Positions 5,677 through 6,447 of a DNA stretch of 6,447 bases are shown here, piece by piece; the first letter of the stretch is position 1; each line of letters opens with the position of its first letter. Where the stretch lies: assembly GCA_947624125.1 (NCBI GenBank), contig CANQIY010000058.1, positions 1 to 6,447 on the forward strand. The letters are read 5' to 3'. The translations under genes were made by a program, and so were the position numbers. The notes beneath the pieces were generated by a model, which saw only the letters and a list, made by a program, of their open reading frames with translations, ran no database searches and was not told the origin of the DNA. The stretch is from an uncultured Bacilli bacterium (GTDB taxonomy: Bacteria > Bacillota_I > Bacilli_A > RF39 > UBA660).

Positions 5677-6447
5677 TTAAAATAAACTTAATTGAGCTGA
5701 CTCAGGCATCCCGTTAAAACAACCTAAATTCTTTAATTTTTCCATTGTTGTTTGATTTACTTTACCTCTTTCTTGAAAATCTTCAACACAATAAAATTCT
5801 TTTTTATCTCTTTCTTCAACAATTTGATTAGCAACAGCTTCACCTAAACCATCAAGTGTACAAAATGGCGAAATTAAAGTTTTACCATCACTATCAATAA
5901 TATAATTTTTAGCAAGACTTCTTTTGATATCGATATTACCAAATTTAAAACCACGGGCAGTTGCCTCTAGGGCTAAATGAAGTGTTTCTAAAAGCGATGT
6001 TTCTTTAGATGTTGCTTCATAACCTTTACCTATGATATCATTAATTCTTGCTTTGATAGCATCATATCCTTTAATCATCGTTTCTAATTCAAAATCATCA
6101 AAACGCGTTGAAAAATAGGAAGCATAATATTGGGCTGGATAATGCACTTTAAAATAAGCAATTCGAAAAGCACTCATAACATATGCCGCCGCATGGGCTT
6201 TTGGGAACATGTATTTGATTTTTGAGCAAGATTCGATATACCAGTCTGGAATATCAGCCTCTTCCATCGTTTTTTTCATCTCGGCCCAACCGGCTGGGTC
6301 TTTACTAGCTTTACCTTTTCTTACAAATTCCATAATTTTAAAGGCTTTTAAAGGTTCCATTCCACATTGAATTAAATAAACCATGATGTCATCCCGACAA
6401 CCTATAACTTCTTTAAAAGGGACAATTCCTTTTCTTATTAATTCTTG
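5677..6447 (-). CDS. polC: DNA polymerase III subunit alpha, PolC type (C-terminal part)
   Basis: PolC is the replicative DNA polymerase of low-GC Gram-positives. The frame is open from the right edge to TAA 5677, giving the last 256 residues; the 5' part (exonuclease and most of the polymerase) lies outside. Numbering from the edge, GCRDDIMVYLI (16-26), KAFKIMEFVRKGK (34-46), and YMFPKAHAAAYVMSAFRIAYFKV around 80-100 closely follow Bacillus PolC. A helix-hairpin-helix-like stretch (LDGLGEAVANQIVEERDKKEF) lies near 200-220, and the protein ends in QLSLF, the sliding-clamp (DnaN) binding motif found at the end of PolC. The Met codon at 6384 is internal, not a start, because PolC homology continues upstream of it. 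A terminator follows the stop; the next operon has its own promoter. Confidence 0.97.
   Translation of the reverse strand, partial: QELIRKGIVPFKEVIGCRDDIMVYLIQCGMEPLKAFKIMEFVRKGKASKDPAGWAEMKKTMEEADIPDWYIESCSKIKYMFPKAHAAAYVMSAFRIAYFKVHYPAQYYASYFSTRFDDFELETMIKGYDAIKARINDIIGKGYEATSKETSLLETLHLALEATARGFKFGNIDIKRSLAKNYIIDSDGKTLISPFCTLDGLGEAVANQIVEERDKKEFYCVEDFQERGKVNQTTMEKLKNLGCFNGMPESAQLSLF

Noticed and set aside
1..6447. CRISPR arrays, tRNA or rRNA genes, insertion sequences
   Set aside because: No short regularly spaced direct repeats, no cloverleaf-like stretch and no transposase were found. The only sizeable repeat is the coding duplication on the left, and the longest gene-free stretch is 162 nt.

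Overview
The window is strongly AT-rich and reads as chromosome of a low-GC member of the Bacillota (class Bacilli, possibly an uncultured gut lineage near the RF39/Erysipelotrichia-type groups; this placement is inference). The support is a PolC-type replicative polymerase, a YqeG/YqeH pair, an endonuclease-type MutL and Bacilli-like Shine-Dalgarno sites. Every tryptophan codon I read is TGG, and the stops seen are TAA or TAG, so nothing suggests a UGA=Trp code.

Right part (6447 down to 2450, minus strand): the C-terminal 256 codons of polC enter from the right edge and end in a simple hairpin terminator. An extended -10 promoter then starts a tight three-gene operon, yqeG - yqeH - mutL. yqeG and yqeH overlap by 8 nt, and mutL follows yqeH after 18 nt. 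The YqeG and YqeH homologues suggest a ribosome-biogenesis/housekeeping role; MutL is mismatch repair. A 12-bp perfect hairpin with U-tracts on both sides closes this operon and also the convergent regulator gene.

Middle (2008-2436): a small XRE/Cro-CI-type regulator gene on the plus strand diverges from a large minus-strand gene. The 162-nt intergenic region holds a near-consensus promoter for the large gene (TTGACT-N17-TATAAT). It also holds three related 17-bp imperfect palindromes of the form TATACG-N5-CGTATA, one of them filling the -35/-10 spacer.

Left part (2007 down to 1): one uninterrupted minus-strand reading frame of 669 codons runs off the left edge. It encodes a membrane-anchored or secreted, cysteine-paired, Trp/Tyr-rich protein built from a tandemly duplicated unit of about 332 residues. 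I checked the frame codon by codon and found no stop. The likely picture is a surface protein under control of the divergently encoded XRE repressor, next to a conserved housekeeping block. The most interesting points are the surface protein/operator module, a YqeG with two Asp-to-Asn changes in its HAD motifs, and a compact YqeH with a variant G4 motif.
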